From a virus, in the IMG/VR virus record IMGVR_UViG_3300036814_000873, positions 1-26,750 of that record: a stretch of 26,750 nt of DNA, one strand, 5' to 3'. Made by a program: the position numbers and the translations under genes. Shown here one piece after another: positions 11,181-22,300 of this stretch (position 1 is the stretch's first letter; the number at the start of each line of letters is the position of its first letter). The notes beneath the pieces are model-generated. The model was not told where the DNA came from. It saw nothing but the letters and a program-made list of their open reading frames with translations, and ran no database searches.

Positions 11181-14138
11181 ATGCCCTTCATCAGCGATTC
11201 GTGGCCCAATTTTGCAGATGGGATCTCACAGCAACCTGTGCTGTTGAGGACACCAACGCAGGGAGACGAGCAGATCAACGGATTGAGCGACCCCGCACTG
11301 GGATTGAGCAAACGTCCCTGCACGGAGCATCTTGCAAAAATCGGTGACTACGCAACCCCGAATCTCTTTGGAACCACCATCACACGGTCTGCAACTGAAG
11401 CGTACTTTCTCCTAATTGCAGCAAACTCGGTTCCAACCCTCAATGACACCACGTCCGGTGCAAGCGTAGCAGTCAACGTCACAGAGGCAACAGATCACGA
11501 GATCTTAACGATTACCTTCTCCACAACCACTGCAACTGTCACCACTGCATCGGCACATGGACTCAGCAGTTTAGACAAGGTGCAGATCAACAGTGCAGAA
11601 GTCACTGCCGGGACCAATACCTACAACGGACCTTTCACGATTACTTACACAGGAGCCACGACCTTCACCTACCCGATAGTAGAGCCTTCAGTTGCTGCAT
11701 CAGGAAGTCCAACCTTTGCACAGATTTTTGAATCCACAATGTCAGGGGCGGAACTGGTCTCCTACAACGCCATTGTTGATTACCTCAAGGTTGCAGACCC
11801 GCAGACCAATCTGAGATCCGTCAGCATCGCAGATGAAACCTACCTGCTCAACAAGTCCACCACTGTAGCAAAGACCACCACTCTCACAACGAACCGCGAC
11901 TACAAGGAAGGCGTAGTTCATGTCAAGGTTGGCGCATTTGGAACCACCTACACGATCACCCTTCAGGCCACTGATTTCGCGCACTCAACCTCAGAAAGCG
12001 GCACAGACGTCTCTGAGCTTGTAACCCGAAACACCGCAATCACAGACTCACTTGTCACGGCACTCAACAACGGAGTAGCGGCAACCTACAATCAGGATTC
12101 TAACCAAGAGACGAGCTTCAGCGCGACCTCTGGGGGTTCTGCCATCACCCCAACAATCACAGTCCGACACCGCAAAGGTGAGTCGGTGATCCACTTCAAG
12201 AGTGCAACTCTTACGGACACCTTCACTCTCGAGGGCAAAGACTCCAGGGATTACGGACACATGATGTCGTTCCAGGGATCAGTTGGAGACTTTGCAAAAC
12301 TTCCAACCAAGGGACCAACGACAATCGACGGCTGGGAGATCAAGGTTTCAGGAGATTTTGCCAAGGATCAGGATGACTACTATGTCAGTGCAGTCAGAAA
12401 CGCATCAACTGGAGAAGTGACCTACACTGAGTCTGCAAAGGATAACGAGAAGCATCAGTTCAACGCAACCACCCTGCCAAGACGTCTGGTCCGGAACTCG
12501 GATGGAAGTTACTCTCTCAAGGAAACGGCCTGGACTGCAAGAGTCTCTGGAGATGACACAACCAATCCGTATCCCAAGTTTGCAGGAAACACCATTGCAG
12601 ACATCTTCTATCACCAGTCCCGTCTAGGATTCCTCTCAGGAGAGACTCTGCATCTCTCAGAGACCAACGAATACGGTAATTTCTTTCTGACAACAGTCCT
12701 CACTCCACTTGCGACTGCTCCCATAGAACTGAGTAGTGCAGGTACAGAAATCTCAGTGTTGGAATACGCACTCCCGTACTCCGAATCTCTGTTGATGTTC
12801 TCAAAGCTCAACCAACCGGTGCTACGCGCTCCAGACGTCTTGACTGCAAGCTCTGCTGCACTCAGGATTTCAACGAGATTCGAGGCATCTCTGAAAGCAA
12901 AACCTGCATCCTCTGGAAGGTTCATCTTCTTTGCAGAAAAAAGAGGCTCGCACTGCGGGATCCGAGAGTACTTCACGGACTCGAACACGAATACAATGGA
13001 TGCTGCACAGATCACGATGCATGTTCCAAAGTACATTGCAGGAGAAGCAGTGCAACTCCTGGCATCCTCGAACTCCGATATCCTTTGTATCCGCACCGAC
13101 GATGCTGATTCTGAGGAAACCGTCTGGGTGTATCGATACACCTGGCTAGGAGCGCAGAAAGCACAGGCATCCTGGTCAAAGTGGACCTTCGATGGCAAGG
13201 TCAGGGCAATGGGATTCGTGGAGTCTGATCTCCTTCTCATTCTGGAGCGTGGATCCAAGAGTTATCTTGAACGTCTGCATCTTGGAAGGGATTCTGCTGC
13301 ATCTGAGAACGACATGTCCTCTGCAATGCATCTCGACCGGAGGGTGAAACTCACCAGTGACTCGTCCTTTGATACCTTCCACTCTTCCTACTATCAAGAC
13401 GCAGGCACTGGCGTGGCAGCTACTGTCACCAATTGTGTTTCTCTCACCAACGTCACAACCTGCACCACAACAGCAGCTCATGGAGTGATTGTAGGAAACG
13501 CAGTTACAATTGCAGGAAACTCGGTTGCTGCACACAACGCCACCCACCTTGTTACTGAGATTCCTTCCACCACCACCTTCAAGTACGCACTCACAACGGC
13601 AGACGCAACAGGAACAGGAGGAACTTCTACTCTTCAAAACTCAACCCTCATCTACATCGACAAAGCAGGAGACGCAAAGACTGCAACAGAGGTTGGGGCA
13701 CTCACTCTCTCAGCTTCAGTCCCAATCTGGGTGGGCATTCCCTACGAGTTTAAATACAGGATCTCAGAACCAGTGGTTCGTCTCAAACAAAACGAGGCAG
13801 CAACGACTTCAGGACGTATCCAACTCCGGACCATGAGTGTCAACTATGCAGACTCTGGATATTTCCGGGTGCAGATCAAACCCCAGGGGCACGATGTGAC
13901 TGTAGCTGGAGTCACCATGCGGGACGTTGCCACCCATACCTTCAATGGAAGAATCGTTGGAGCCGCAGCAAACGTAACCGATACCACTCCAATCCTCTCT
14001 GGAACCTTCCGATTCCCAGTGTACTCGATTTCAACTGGAGTCCAAGTGGAGATCACCTCCTCAGAGTGGATGCCCTGTTCGTTTCAAGGCGGAGAGTGGG
14101 AAGCACAGTATTACACAAGATCAGGAAGGATTAAGTAA
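11181..14138 (+). CDS. Tail tubular protein B (T7 gp12-like nozzle) with two inserted modules
   Basis: The 985-residue protein is the nozzle at the tip of the short tail (T7 gp12: 794). The N-terminus (SWPNFADGISQQPVLLRTPT, about 7-26) is the family signature, and the C-terminal strand-rich part ending in SFQGGEWEAQYYTRSGRIK is also typical. The extra length is largely due to two related inserts. One, at about residues 107-175, contains TVTTASAHGLSSLDKVQI and TTFTYPI. The other, at about 745-819, contains CTTTAAHGVIVGNAVTIAGN and TTFKYAL. Both look like a small Thr-rich beta module seen in many phage surface proteins. ATG 11181 directly follows the gp11 stop with no ribosome binding site. The stop shares one base with the next ATG (TAATG). 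Confidence 0.92.
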   Translation: MPFISDSWPNFADGISQQPVLLRTPTQGDEQINGLSDPALGLSKRPCTEHLAKIGDYATPNLFGTTITRSATEAYFLLIAANSVPTLNDTTSGASVAVNVTEATDHEILTITFSTTTATVTTASAHGLSSLDKVQINSAEVTAGTNTYNGPFTITYTGATTFTYPIVEPSVAASGSPTFAQIFESTMSGAELVSYNAIVDYLKVADPQTNLRSVSIADETYLLNKSTTVAKTTTLTTNRDYKEGVVHVKVGAFGTTYTITLQATDFAHSTSESGTDVSELVTRNTAITDSLVTALNNGVAATYNQDSNQETSFSATSGGSAITPTITVRHRKGESVIHFKSATLTDTFTLEGKDSRDYGHMMSFQGSVGDFAKLPTKGPTTIDGWEIKVSGDFAKDQDDYYVSAVRNASTGEVTYTESAKDNEKHQFNATTLPRRLVRNSDGSYSLKETAWTARVSGDDTTNPYPKFAGNTIADIFYHQSRLGFLSGETLHLSETNEYGNFFLTTVLTPLATAPIELSSAGTEISVLEYALPYSESLLMFSKLNQPVLRAPDVLTASSAALRISTRFEASLKAKPASSGRFIFFAEKRGSHCGIREYFTDSNTNTMDAAQITMHVPKYIAGEAVQLLASSNSDILCIRTDDADSEETVWVYRYTWLGAQKAQASWSKWTFDGKVRAMGFVESDLLLILERGSKSYLERLHLGRDSAASENDMSSAMHLDRRVKLTSDSSFDTFHSSYYQDAGTGVAATVTNCVSLTNVTTCTTTAAHGVIVGNAVTIAGNSVAAHNATHLVTEIPSTTTFKYALTTADATGTGGTSTLQNSTLIYIDKAGDAKTATEVGALTLSASVPIWVGIPYEFKYRISEPVVRLKQNEAATTSGRIQLRTMSVNYADSGYFRVQIKPQGHDVTVAGVTMRDVATHTFNGRIVGAAANVTDTTPILSGTFRFPVYSISTGVQVEITSSEWMPCSFQGGEWEAQYYTRSGRIK

Positions 14139-14866
14139 TGGGGATCGAGTCGGGCGGTAGCGGATACCTTGGAGCCGGTGTCGCAGGAGCGCAGGTTCTC
14201 GCTTCAGAGTATTCTTGGGCGTCGGCAAACCGGATTGCAGGAGAGCGCAAGAAACTGGAGATTGAGCAGATCAATGACCAGCGTGAGCGTGCAGGAAAAG
14301 ATGCAGCGCGTCGTTCAGAAGAAATGCAGATCCGCAGGGAGCAGGAACGTCAGATCACCGCAGCATCCTCTCTGGCACTTGTCAAGAAGGAGATGCAAGA
14401 ACAGGCAGCCGCAGAGGCATCCGCAGAATATCGAGGAGTCGAAGGAGGCTCTGTGGAGGCATTCAAACTCCAACTCACAAGAGAGAACCTTGCAGCAATG
14501 CAGCAAGTATCCGGCAACTTCAATGATCTCAAGAACCACATCTCCCAGATGATCTCAGATAACTGGAATTCCTTGGAGGACACCCGCGAGTCCCTCGATC
14601 TTGCAGAAGAGGTTGCAGAAATCAAACGGAAGGAGGCAGTGCCAGAGGTCGCAGTTCTGAGACTGGGACAGCTATCCTCGATCCTTCAGGGGGCAGCACA
14701 CGACTATAAGTACGGAACCCCGTGGTTTAGTGGGAAGGAAACGCCTTCGCTCGCGATTCCTAAACAAACTAAACCACCCTTGTCTAGGTTCACGCAAAAG
14801 CCAGCTCTTGGTTATTATGGGCAATATCGTTCTACAACATCACAAAACCTGAACAAACCTCACTGA
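14138..14866 (+). CDS. Internal virion protein, T7 gp14-like
   Basis: The 242-residue protein occupies the gp14 place (T7: 196). In T7, gp14 is stored in the head and ejected to form a pore in the outer membrane. The N-terminus is Gly/Ala-rich and moderately hydrophobic (GGSGYLGAGVAGAQVLASEY). A long charged helix follows (about 30-95), and the segment AEASAEYRGVEGGSVE (about 91-106) resembles the conserved gp14 motif. The last 50 residues are Pro/Lys/Gln-rich and differ in character from the rest. AAGGA just before the overlapping TAATG may serve as ribosome binding site. The stop overlaps the next start (TGATG). Confidence 0.8.
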   Translation: MGIESGGSGYLGAGVAGAQVLASEYSWASANRIAGERKKLEIEQINDQRERAGKDAARRSEEMQIRREQERQITAASSLALVKKEMQEQAAAEASAEYRGVEGGSVEAFKLQLTRENLAAMQQVSGNFNDLKNHISQMISDNWNSLEDTRESLDLAEEVAEIKRKEAVPEVAVLRLGQLSSILQGAAHDYKYGTPWFSGKETPSLAIPKQTKPPLSRFTQKPALGYYGQYRSTTSQNLNKPH

Positions 14867-17800
14867 TGGCAGAATCGGCACAACAGCCAGCACAGCGTTA
14901 CCGGCGACCAATCCCAGGAGTGTCTTACACCGGGGGAGTCCAGGTTGGTGTTCCCGCAGCGAAGAACCCCTATGCACAACTGTCGGATTACATCGGACAG
15001 GCCGGGTCTTCAATACTGGCAATGCGCCAACTTGATTTGGAACTGGAATCAGCAAAGATCGATGAAAAGGTTGCAATTGGGATGGTCACTCCCGCAACTG
15101 ACGACCCTTTTAAGGACAATCTGCTCTACAAGGAGAGATTCCGTGAGGTTGCCTCTGATCATCTGGGGAAAGAAGCAGCAATGGTTCTGGAGTCGGCAGC
15201 GCCAGGTATGATCACTGAAGCCATGAAGGGCTACATCTTTGGAGGAGAACACTCTCCTGTAGAGAGCTTCAAGGAATCACTGGACGCATGGCAGGAGGAT
15301 TATGCAGGAACAGTACTTGGGGAGCAAAATGTATCAGAGTTTGGGGTTCATCCTGCGTATCTTAAACAACTTGAGATAGCAAAGACTCGTGCCTACGGGT
15401 TACTGAACAACTCAGTGCAGACCGAGACCGTCTCTCAGTTGATGATCACTGCCCGTGGTAAGATCAGAGACTCCCTTGATTCCGTCCGCAACGCTAATCA
15501 GGAGTTGAGTCCAAACTTCCTGCGGGAACTGCGGGACAACTTCAAGGATTATCCGCTGAAACTACGCGGAGAGAACAGCATCGAAACCCTGATCCACCAG
15601 GAGGTGGTTGCCGGGGCATTGAACACCTTGCAAGACCCTTCAACTGAGGAGCCTGCATGGATACGCGCATATGAAGAGTTAGAGGCTCTTGATCAAAAGA
15701 GATTTGCAAAAAGCGGATTGAGCTTGAACGCACTCGTTCAGGGAAAGAATCCCTCTCCTAAACCCTCTGTGCTGACGACCGCAACAGATCTCCTGCATAA
15801 ACGGATAAAAGGAGCAAACAGTCAACTGAAAACGGGGACAACCCAAAAGCAGCAGAATTGGTTCCGCAATTACATTGGGATGACGCGACTAGAACGATCC
15901 AGCCTCACCCGTAATCATGTGAGGGACAACGCCCCCTACGCACAGCTTTCGACTGCTCTCACTTTGCACGATGAAGCCACTAGCACAGGTTCAGCGATAA
16001 CTGCTGCAATGAAGTTCAAACACGTTGCTCACATCAAATATCCGACAGAGGAAGGACTCGATCTTTTTCTTGCAACAAAGCCAGAGTGGGAAGACTACTT
16101 CGATGAAATTAAGGGGCAATGGGCAGATAGCAATAAGGCTGCCGAGGCACAAGTAAAGGCAACGTCTCTGACCAACACTCAATTTGCAAACTATCTTGCG
16201 GTCGATGATTTGATGCTGCTTGATGAGAGGCATGACTTCATTACAGATTTGGAGAAGAAAGGGCCAGACGGGAATCCCGGCATAAACCGGGCACAAGTCC
16301 GTAGTCTGCGGCTCAAAGAGAGTGTGCTGCTGAAAACGGCAGCGGTGGGACTCGATTCCGCGCAAGGCAAAGGGATGACTGCCATTTTGAACACTTCTGG
16401 GTTTGGATCACTCAAAGCAGCGGATCTCGAGAATCTCTTATCCACACACAATATCAAAGACACCAACAGGGGAGTTATCCGGTCCTACCACAAGGCAGAG
16501 ATAGCCCGTCTCAAAGAGTTAGCCACTGCAAAGAAACAGACCACGAAGGAAGCAGAACGGGCGACGCTCCGGGCAGCAGGGAGAACCACACTCACAACGG
16601 CAGAAGGGCTGAAACGGTTATTTGCCGATGACGGAGGAAAGCAGTACATCGGAGAACTCACCATTACACACAATTGGGATACCGCCGATATCGCCTGGGC
16701 TAACGCATTATTAGAGAACAGCAAGAAAGTCGAAGCAACCGCAGAAGCCCAGGAGCAACAAAAGCTTTTTCTGAAACTACTTGCAAGGAAAGATCTCGAC
16801 AAGATCCCAATTGAAGAGTTTTACAGACAGATTGCAGCCTTTCTCGGACCCGAGAAAACCCTACTTGCCAGCCAGCGGTCAGAACAGGACGCTAAAAGTA
16901 AGAAACTGAGTGAAGAGGATGCCAGAGTAAAACGTCGCAACGACGGAGTCAGCGGGTTGACCTACCAAGATTTCGCGTCCGACCGAGCAAAGGAGACTAT
17001 CCTCGTGCGGGTAAGCTTGTTTGATTTGGAACAAGTGGACGAGGACTATCTCATGGCAAAGATGGAGCGCATCAAAAGCATTGAACTGGGATATGCAGCA
17101 GACGAGGAGTTCGGGGTCTTCAAGTCGTTTGTCAACAGAATGGATTTGGCGTCAGTTACTACTGCACAGATCGAGAATGAGTTGCAAGAAATCACGAACA
17201 CAGAACTCAGAAGTGCAGCACGTCGAGAATGGCAGGAGCAGCGTGCCCTCGGACTTGCAAATGCTGAGGCAGAGAAGACAGAAGAAAGAAGGGTAAATGC
17301 ACTCCGGGCATATGGACATCTCAGCAACAGTGAAAACGAGGGGGAACTGCTGGCATTAGACTTCGGCTTACTAAAAGAGGACCACCCACTCTTTGCACCA
17401 GAGGGAGATCAGTATCGCGATACGCTCATAAAGCTAAAGCGGAGAACTGAGGTTCAACGGGTAGAGTCCAAAGACAGGATGGAGCAGAGGAGAGCAGATG
17501 AGCGCGTGAGGACACTCTCCAATGGTTCAGAAATCTCCAATCGAATCCTGCTCCAGATCCCAGACCTTGTGTCGGTGTCCGTCCGGTGGAAGCTGCTTCC
17601 TTTTCAGTTGGAGTTGTTGCAAGAACGTAAGAGGGCATTAGTAGCAGAGGATAAGGAGGGCAAAGCAAAGATCAGTGCGGACAAGGATTCCACAGCAGAA
17701 CTACTGAGACTCTTTAAACTGTCTGACGAAGAGCTTCTGGGCCAGGATATTTCTGAGAACTCCATCCTTTTTGAAGAAGATGCTGTAGCCGCAGCACGTC

Positions 17801-19323
17801 TTCAGGAGGCAGCACAACGGCGTGCAGAAGGAGGAGTAGCACGGACAGGAGCTGAGGTCGTTGCGTCACTCGACAAAAATACTTCCATCTCAAGGAGTCT
17901 GCTGCTTCAGACAGATCTTACCAAGAAATGGGCAAAGGAAAACAACGTCACACAGGCACAGCTTACAATCCTCAAAGCCCGTAAGACAGTAGTCAAAAAA
18001 GAGGAAGACGATGCAACGAAGGAAGGAACGGCGGCAGACGCCTCTGCAACCGAACTGATGCGTATTTGGGATCTTGGAGATGACGCCCTCATTGACTTGG
18101 ACATCCCTAGGAAGACGCCGCTACTCAATGAGGCAGATAAAAAGAAGGCGAAGTCTCTCCAGGACGCTGCACTTGGACGTGCAAGAGATCAGACGTTAAT
18201 CAAGGAAAAATCTCGTCGTCTCTTCTGGAAGAAAAAATACTTGGCAGATATCCCGCTGCTGCTGGAAACGAGTGATGAGGATCTGACAAAGAATCTGGGA
18301 GCTTTTACCGGAGGACTCTCAGAGGTTCTTATCGTGAAGTCCAAAGAAACGGAAAAAATAACAGGTGATCCTCTTGAACATGCTGCTGACCGTCTGATGT
18401 ATGAAACAATGGGAAAAGACATTACAGGCATGACCCCTCAAGCAATCCAGGATCTCCTGCCAGTATCAGGAGAGAATAGTCTTGTCAGCAACGACAAGAG
18501 ACAGCAGAAACTTCAGACAGAACTGTTGAGGCAACGAGGCGAAAAAGCCAGTGAGGCCGCAAAATTAAAAGCAGAACAGAGTGTCCATGCCGTGCAGCGC
18601 ACCACCAATGACTATTATCGCAGGATCTCGCTGATCCGTGCCAACTCGGAACTCGATTTCACTAAGCAGATTACACAAATCCAGACGATACAAACAGAGG
18701 CAATCGGCACATTGGCAGAGGAAAATCAATTCCGCGCACTCAACGCACATGCCGATGCAGAAGTCAAAAAACTGGAAGATCTGCGGGAAACAGAACCAGA
18801 AACTTACACGCAGGAGTGGCGACCCCTTGTAAACACACTGTTCAACGAGATTGTCAAATATCCGTTTGATGACCTCTTGCAGTACAAAGACCCGAATACA
18901 CCAACCGAGGATATGCTGATTGAAAGGTATCAGGTGCTGATTCTGAAGGGAAAAGACCTCACAGAAGCGCATCGGGTTGCAAAGGAGATATTCGATAAAA
19001 ATAAGGATCTCGATCTGGATGACGTCTCTGCGAAGATGACTCCATATCTACAGGAGGTCAGGGAAAAGGTGACTGATAGTTTGCCGACATGGCTCAGCAG
19101 CGCAACTGTTAAGGATGTGAAACCGAGCCACGTCATTGATCGGGCAGAGCTTGAGGCAGCAACAGGGTTAAAACAGGACAACTCGACGGGGCAGTTCACC
19201 GATAATGTGACTGGAGGAACACTTCCCCAAAAAGCTGCTCATAGCATATTTTTACTACAGCAACTGGGCAGTCCTTCATCACAACAGACCGTTCCTTTAT
19301 CACAACTACCGACCGTACGCTAA
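14866..19323 (+). CDS. Very large internal virion protein, T7 gp15 position
   Basis: At 1485 residues this is about twice T7 gp15 (747), an ejected core protein that helps build the DNA channel across the periplasm. The N-terminal part (NPYAQLSDYIGQAGSSILAM, near 35-54, followed by long helices) suits the gp15-like family. From about residue 450 the sequence is dominated by charged helices rich in Glu, Lys, Ala and Arg, consistent with long helical bundles. Residues about 882-995 and 1000-1108 are related tandem copies. TAELLRLFKLSDEELLGQDI (943-962) aligns with ATELMRIWDLGDDALIDLDI (1061-1080), and each copy ends in an Ala/Arg-rich helix. No enzyme motif was recognised. The gene lies between the gp14- and gp16-like genes, which makes the core-protein assignment firm in position though not in detailed homology. 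Confidence 0.75.
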   Translation: MAESAQQPAQRYRRPIPGVSYTGGVQVGVPAAKNPYAQLSDYIGQAGSSILAMRQLDLELESAKIDEKVAIGMVTPATDDPFKDNLLYKERFREVASDHLGKEAAMVLESAAPGMITEAMKGYIFGGEHSPVESFKESLDAWQEDYAGTVLGEQNVSEFGVHPAYLKQLEIAKTRAYGLLNNSVQTETVSQLMITARGKIRDSLDSVRNANQELSPNFLRELRDNFKDYPLKLRGENSIETLIHQEVVAGALNTLQDPSTEEPAWIRAYEELEALDQKRFAKSGLSLNALVQGKNPSPKPSVLTTATDLLHKRIKGANSQLKTGTTQKQQNWFRNYIGMTRLERSSLTRNHVRDNAPYAQLSTALTLHDEATSTGSAITAAMKFKHVAHIKYPTEEGLDLFLATKPEWEDYFDEIKGQWADSNKAAEAQVKATSLTNTQFANYLAVDDLMLLDERHDFITDLEKKGPDGNPGINRAQVRSLRLKESVLLKTAAVGLDSAQGKGMTAILNTSGFGSLKAADLENLLSTHNIKDTNRGVIRSYHKAEIARLKELATAKKQTTKEAERATLRAAGRTTLTTAEGLKRLFADDGGKQYIGELTITHNWDTADIAWANALLENSKKVEATAEAQEQQKLFLKLLARKDLDKIPIEEFYRQIAAFLGPEKTLLASQRSEQDAKSKKLSEEDARVKRRNDGVSGLTYQDFASDRAKETILVRVSLFDLEQVDEDYLMAKMERIKSIELGYAADEEFGVFKSFVNRMDLASVTTAQIENELQEITNTELRSAARREWQEQRALGLANAEAEKTEERRVNALRAYGHLSNSENEGELLALDFGLLKEDHPLFAPEGDQYRDTLIKLKRRTEVQRVESKDRMEQRRADERVRTLSNGSEISNRILLQIPDLVSVSVRWKLLPFQLELLQERKRALVAEDKEGKAKISADKDSTAELLRLFKLSDEELLGQDISENSILFEEDAVAAARLQEAAQRRAEGGVARTGAEVVASLDKNTSISRSLLLQTDLTKKWAKENNVTQAQLTILKARKTVVKKEEDDATKEGTAADASATELMRIWDLGDDALIDLDIPRKTPLLNEADKKKAKSLQDAALGRARDQTLIKEKSRRLFWKKKYLADIPLLLETSDEDLTKNLGAFTGGLSEVLIVKSKETEKITGDPLEHAADRLMYETMGKDITGMTPQAIQDLLPVSGENSLVSNDKRQQKLQTELLRQRGEKASEAAKLKAEQSVHAVQRTTNDYYRRISLIRANSELDFTKQITQIQTIQTEAIGTLAEENQFRALNAHADAEVKKLEDLRETEPETYTQEWRPLVNTLFNEIVKYPFDDLLQYKDPNTPTEDMLIERYQVLILKGKDLTEAHRVAKEIFDKNKDLDLDDVSAKMTPYLQEVREKVTDSLPTWLSSATVKDVKPSHVIDRAELEAATGLKQDNSTGQFTDNVTGGTLPQKAAHSIFLLQQLGSPSSQQTVPLSQLPTVR

Positions 19324-19327
19324 ATAG

Positions 19328-22300
19328 ATGGATCCAAAACTTGAACAGGAATTCGTCTCGAACGACCCCGTACTGCAAGAGGCAGCCTGGAAAGGGGAAA
19401 TTACGTCAGATAACGCAGCTATGATCCAGGAGCAGCTTGTCACTGCTGGCATGACCGCAGATGAGGCGAAGAAAGACCCTGAAAAGTTTAAAGGGCTTCT
19501 CTTGCAGACAGAAAGAAGGAACGAGCAGGCAAAAAAGAATGACAACCTCTGGGAGAATTATAAGAACAACATGGATCCAGGGTTCACATCTGCAATTGTC
19601 AGTGGAATGGTCAAGGCCGCCAACGCGGCTGCCGAACTAGTCAACGAGGGAGCAACCACTGCTGCCGCACTAATGATGGCTCCTACCTTTGGTCGTGTTG
19701 GAGTCAAGACTTTCGGTGAGGGGAAAGAGATTGTCGAAAAATATGCAGAACCCCCGTTTAAGGCCGATTCAACAACTCCTGACGTTCCTGAAGGCTGGGA
19801 ATACGCGATGACCGAGGGAGCCGCACAGTTTTTCACAGGACATGTGGTGGTCAACGCACTGCTCCCAGGGTCAAGTACAGCAAGATGGACTGCACAAGCA
19901 GTCCATGAGGCACAAAAGGGGGCTATAGTCGCAGGAACCTTCTTCAAGGCCAATGAACCAAACCTTGCAGACATGCTCGCTGCCTTTTTCGACCTTGACC
20001 GAGACCCGGAAACCAAGATTTCCCCTGTAGAAGAGACACTCCGTTCCTACTTGTTAACGCAGGAGGACGACAGCATGGCGTGGGGACGTCTCAAGAACGC
20101 AGTCCTGGACATGCCACTGTCGCTTGCATTCGATGGTGTGATGGCAGCATTCAAGGGAATCAAGGACAAACTGGTCTGGGGGGCAAAGAAACTGGGCGAT
20201 AAGATCTCAGAACCTGCGCCAGGACAGATTGGAGACCCCCAATCGGTTAAGCCAACGGAACAGGCTGATCTTGTGCCGGTTGAAGAGCGTCTTGCAGAGG
20301 AAGGTTACTCACCAGAGCAAATACAGGCAGCACAAGAACAGGTAGCAATAGAACAGGCAGCCAGACCCATTGCAGATGCTGTAGACGACCAGTTGATTGT
20401 TGACCCAGACGCCTTCGATAACTTCCTTGCATTGCAAGATGCTCCTCCACAGCAGCTCTACAGTAAAGAGGGAGCAGTACTACCCGAGCAAAGCGCCGCG
20501 CAGGCTAAAGAAGAAGTCAGAAGAGGTGGGCAGTGGAAGGGGATCAACTGGAAATACAAGAGTTTTGATAGTCCAGAAGATGTCATGCAGATTGTGGACG
20601 AACTCACGACCGCCATGAGGGAATCCCTAGACCGCAAGCTTGGCGACCCAGCAACTTGGGACAGCGACAGATTTGTAGCAGAACAACTGAATCTTGACCC
20701 TAGAACCTTGGAGAGCATCGCAGGAACGCTGCAACTCACACGCCAGCAGATGATTGGATACCACATCATCCAAGCGCAGGGAATGCAACACCTCAAAACA
20801 TTGCAGAAAGCAGTAGATGATGCGATCAACCCAGATGAACAGGCAGTTGCACTGGTGCGCGTCCACGAGCATTTCAACATGCTTGCAACGATGCACTACT
20901 GGATTGCAGGGGCAGAACAGGAAATGGGACGGCTGCTGAACGCACAGAAGATGCCATTTGACGGAAGTGGAGACAGCACCTTATTCAAGGCATACGTTGA
21001 CAGCACCGGAGGGCAAGCCAGTTATGCACAGATCAAATCACTTGTGGAGCAGATGGAGGTTCAGCGCGAGATGGGCGCACCAGGCGTTTGGTTGGAACAA
21101 CTGAAGGTTGCAAGCCGCACGATCTCACGCGGAGCGGTACTCACCAGGGATCTTGTGGTTGACATTGCAATCCAAGGAATGATTGGAAATCTGGTCACAA
21201 TCAACAGAAATCTCCTTGGAAACAGTTATGCAATCGCAGACCGGCTGTTGGTCAAACAGTTTGCAGGACTTGTCCCTGGCAGTGGAGTCCCCCTCGGAGA
21301 AGCAATGGTACAACTCAGAGCAATGTTCCGGCATTGGCCTGATGCAGTAAGACGTTCCACGGTTGCACTTGTTGATGATCAACCAAAGACCAAGTCCTTC
21401 CGGAAGGATTTCTATCAGTCTGCGGGGAAAGCACCACTGGCACAGGCATTCGATGGAAAGCTTGTCGACTCTGAACTGTTCATCAGCGATGGAATCAGTT
21501 TTCTCAACAAGCTGCTCTATGTGCCAGGACGTGTCAACATGTCGATGGATGAGTTCTACCAGAGCATCAACATTGGAATGGAGCGTGAGGCACTCGCATT
21601 TCGGATTGCAAAGGAACTGGAAAGCAACGGGTCTTTATCTCCTGGATACACTACAAACGATGTCTTCAATGACATCATCACAAGAAACCAAAAGGCGCCT
21701 GCTCAGGTCAAATCGAGGTATGAAGAACTCAACCAGCATGAGATGACAGTTGCCGCACAGCAGACCTATGCCGTCCCCGCAGGTTCAACTCCTTCACACT
21801 TCAACGGGGTTCACAACCTTTTGCGAGATTTGAAGGAGAAAGATCCCTCTGGGATTATCAGGATCCTGTTTCCCTTCTACAACACAACAGTCAATCTCGA
21901 TAAATTCGCACTTGAACGAATTCCTGGCGCAAACCTGATCATCAAGCAAGCAAAGAACGAACTCTTTGGCAAGAACCGTGAGTTGCAGGCAGAGGCACTC
22001 GGAAAGCTCTTCATAGGATCAGGAATAATGGCAACCGGATTCGAGCTTGCAGAATCAGGACTGCACAGGGTTTGGTCTGCATCAAAATCAGGACTGGTGA
22101 AAGGAGGGATGACCGCAGGATTTCCTCCACAAACTGACCCCCGCAAGTCAACAACCGAAGACACTTCTCGCATCCCGAAGCGTCAGTATCTGATTGACTC
22201 AGATTGGCAGCCCTATTCTATCCTTAGAGAAGACGGATACATCTCCATCGCAGGGCTTGATCCTGTCACGCTGATGCTCCAGGCCGGTGCAGACATGAAC

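Noticed and set aside
12611-13258. A 215-residue reverse-strand frame opposite tail tube B
   Set aside because: It is antisense to a firmly identified structural gene with no start signal or domain.
14761-14780. A string similar to the 13-base leader inside the gp14-like gene
   Set aside because: It matches only partly, lies in coding sequence and is not close to a start codon.
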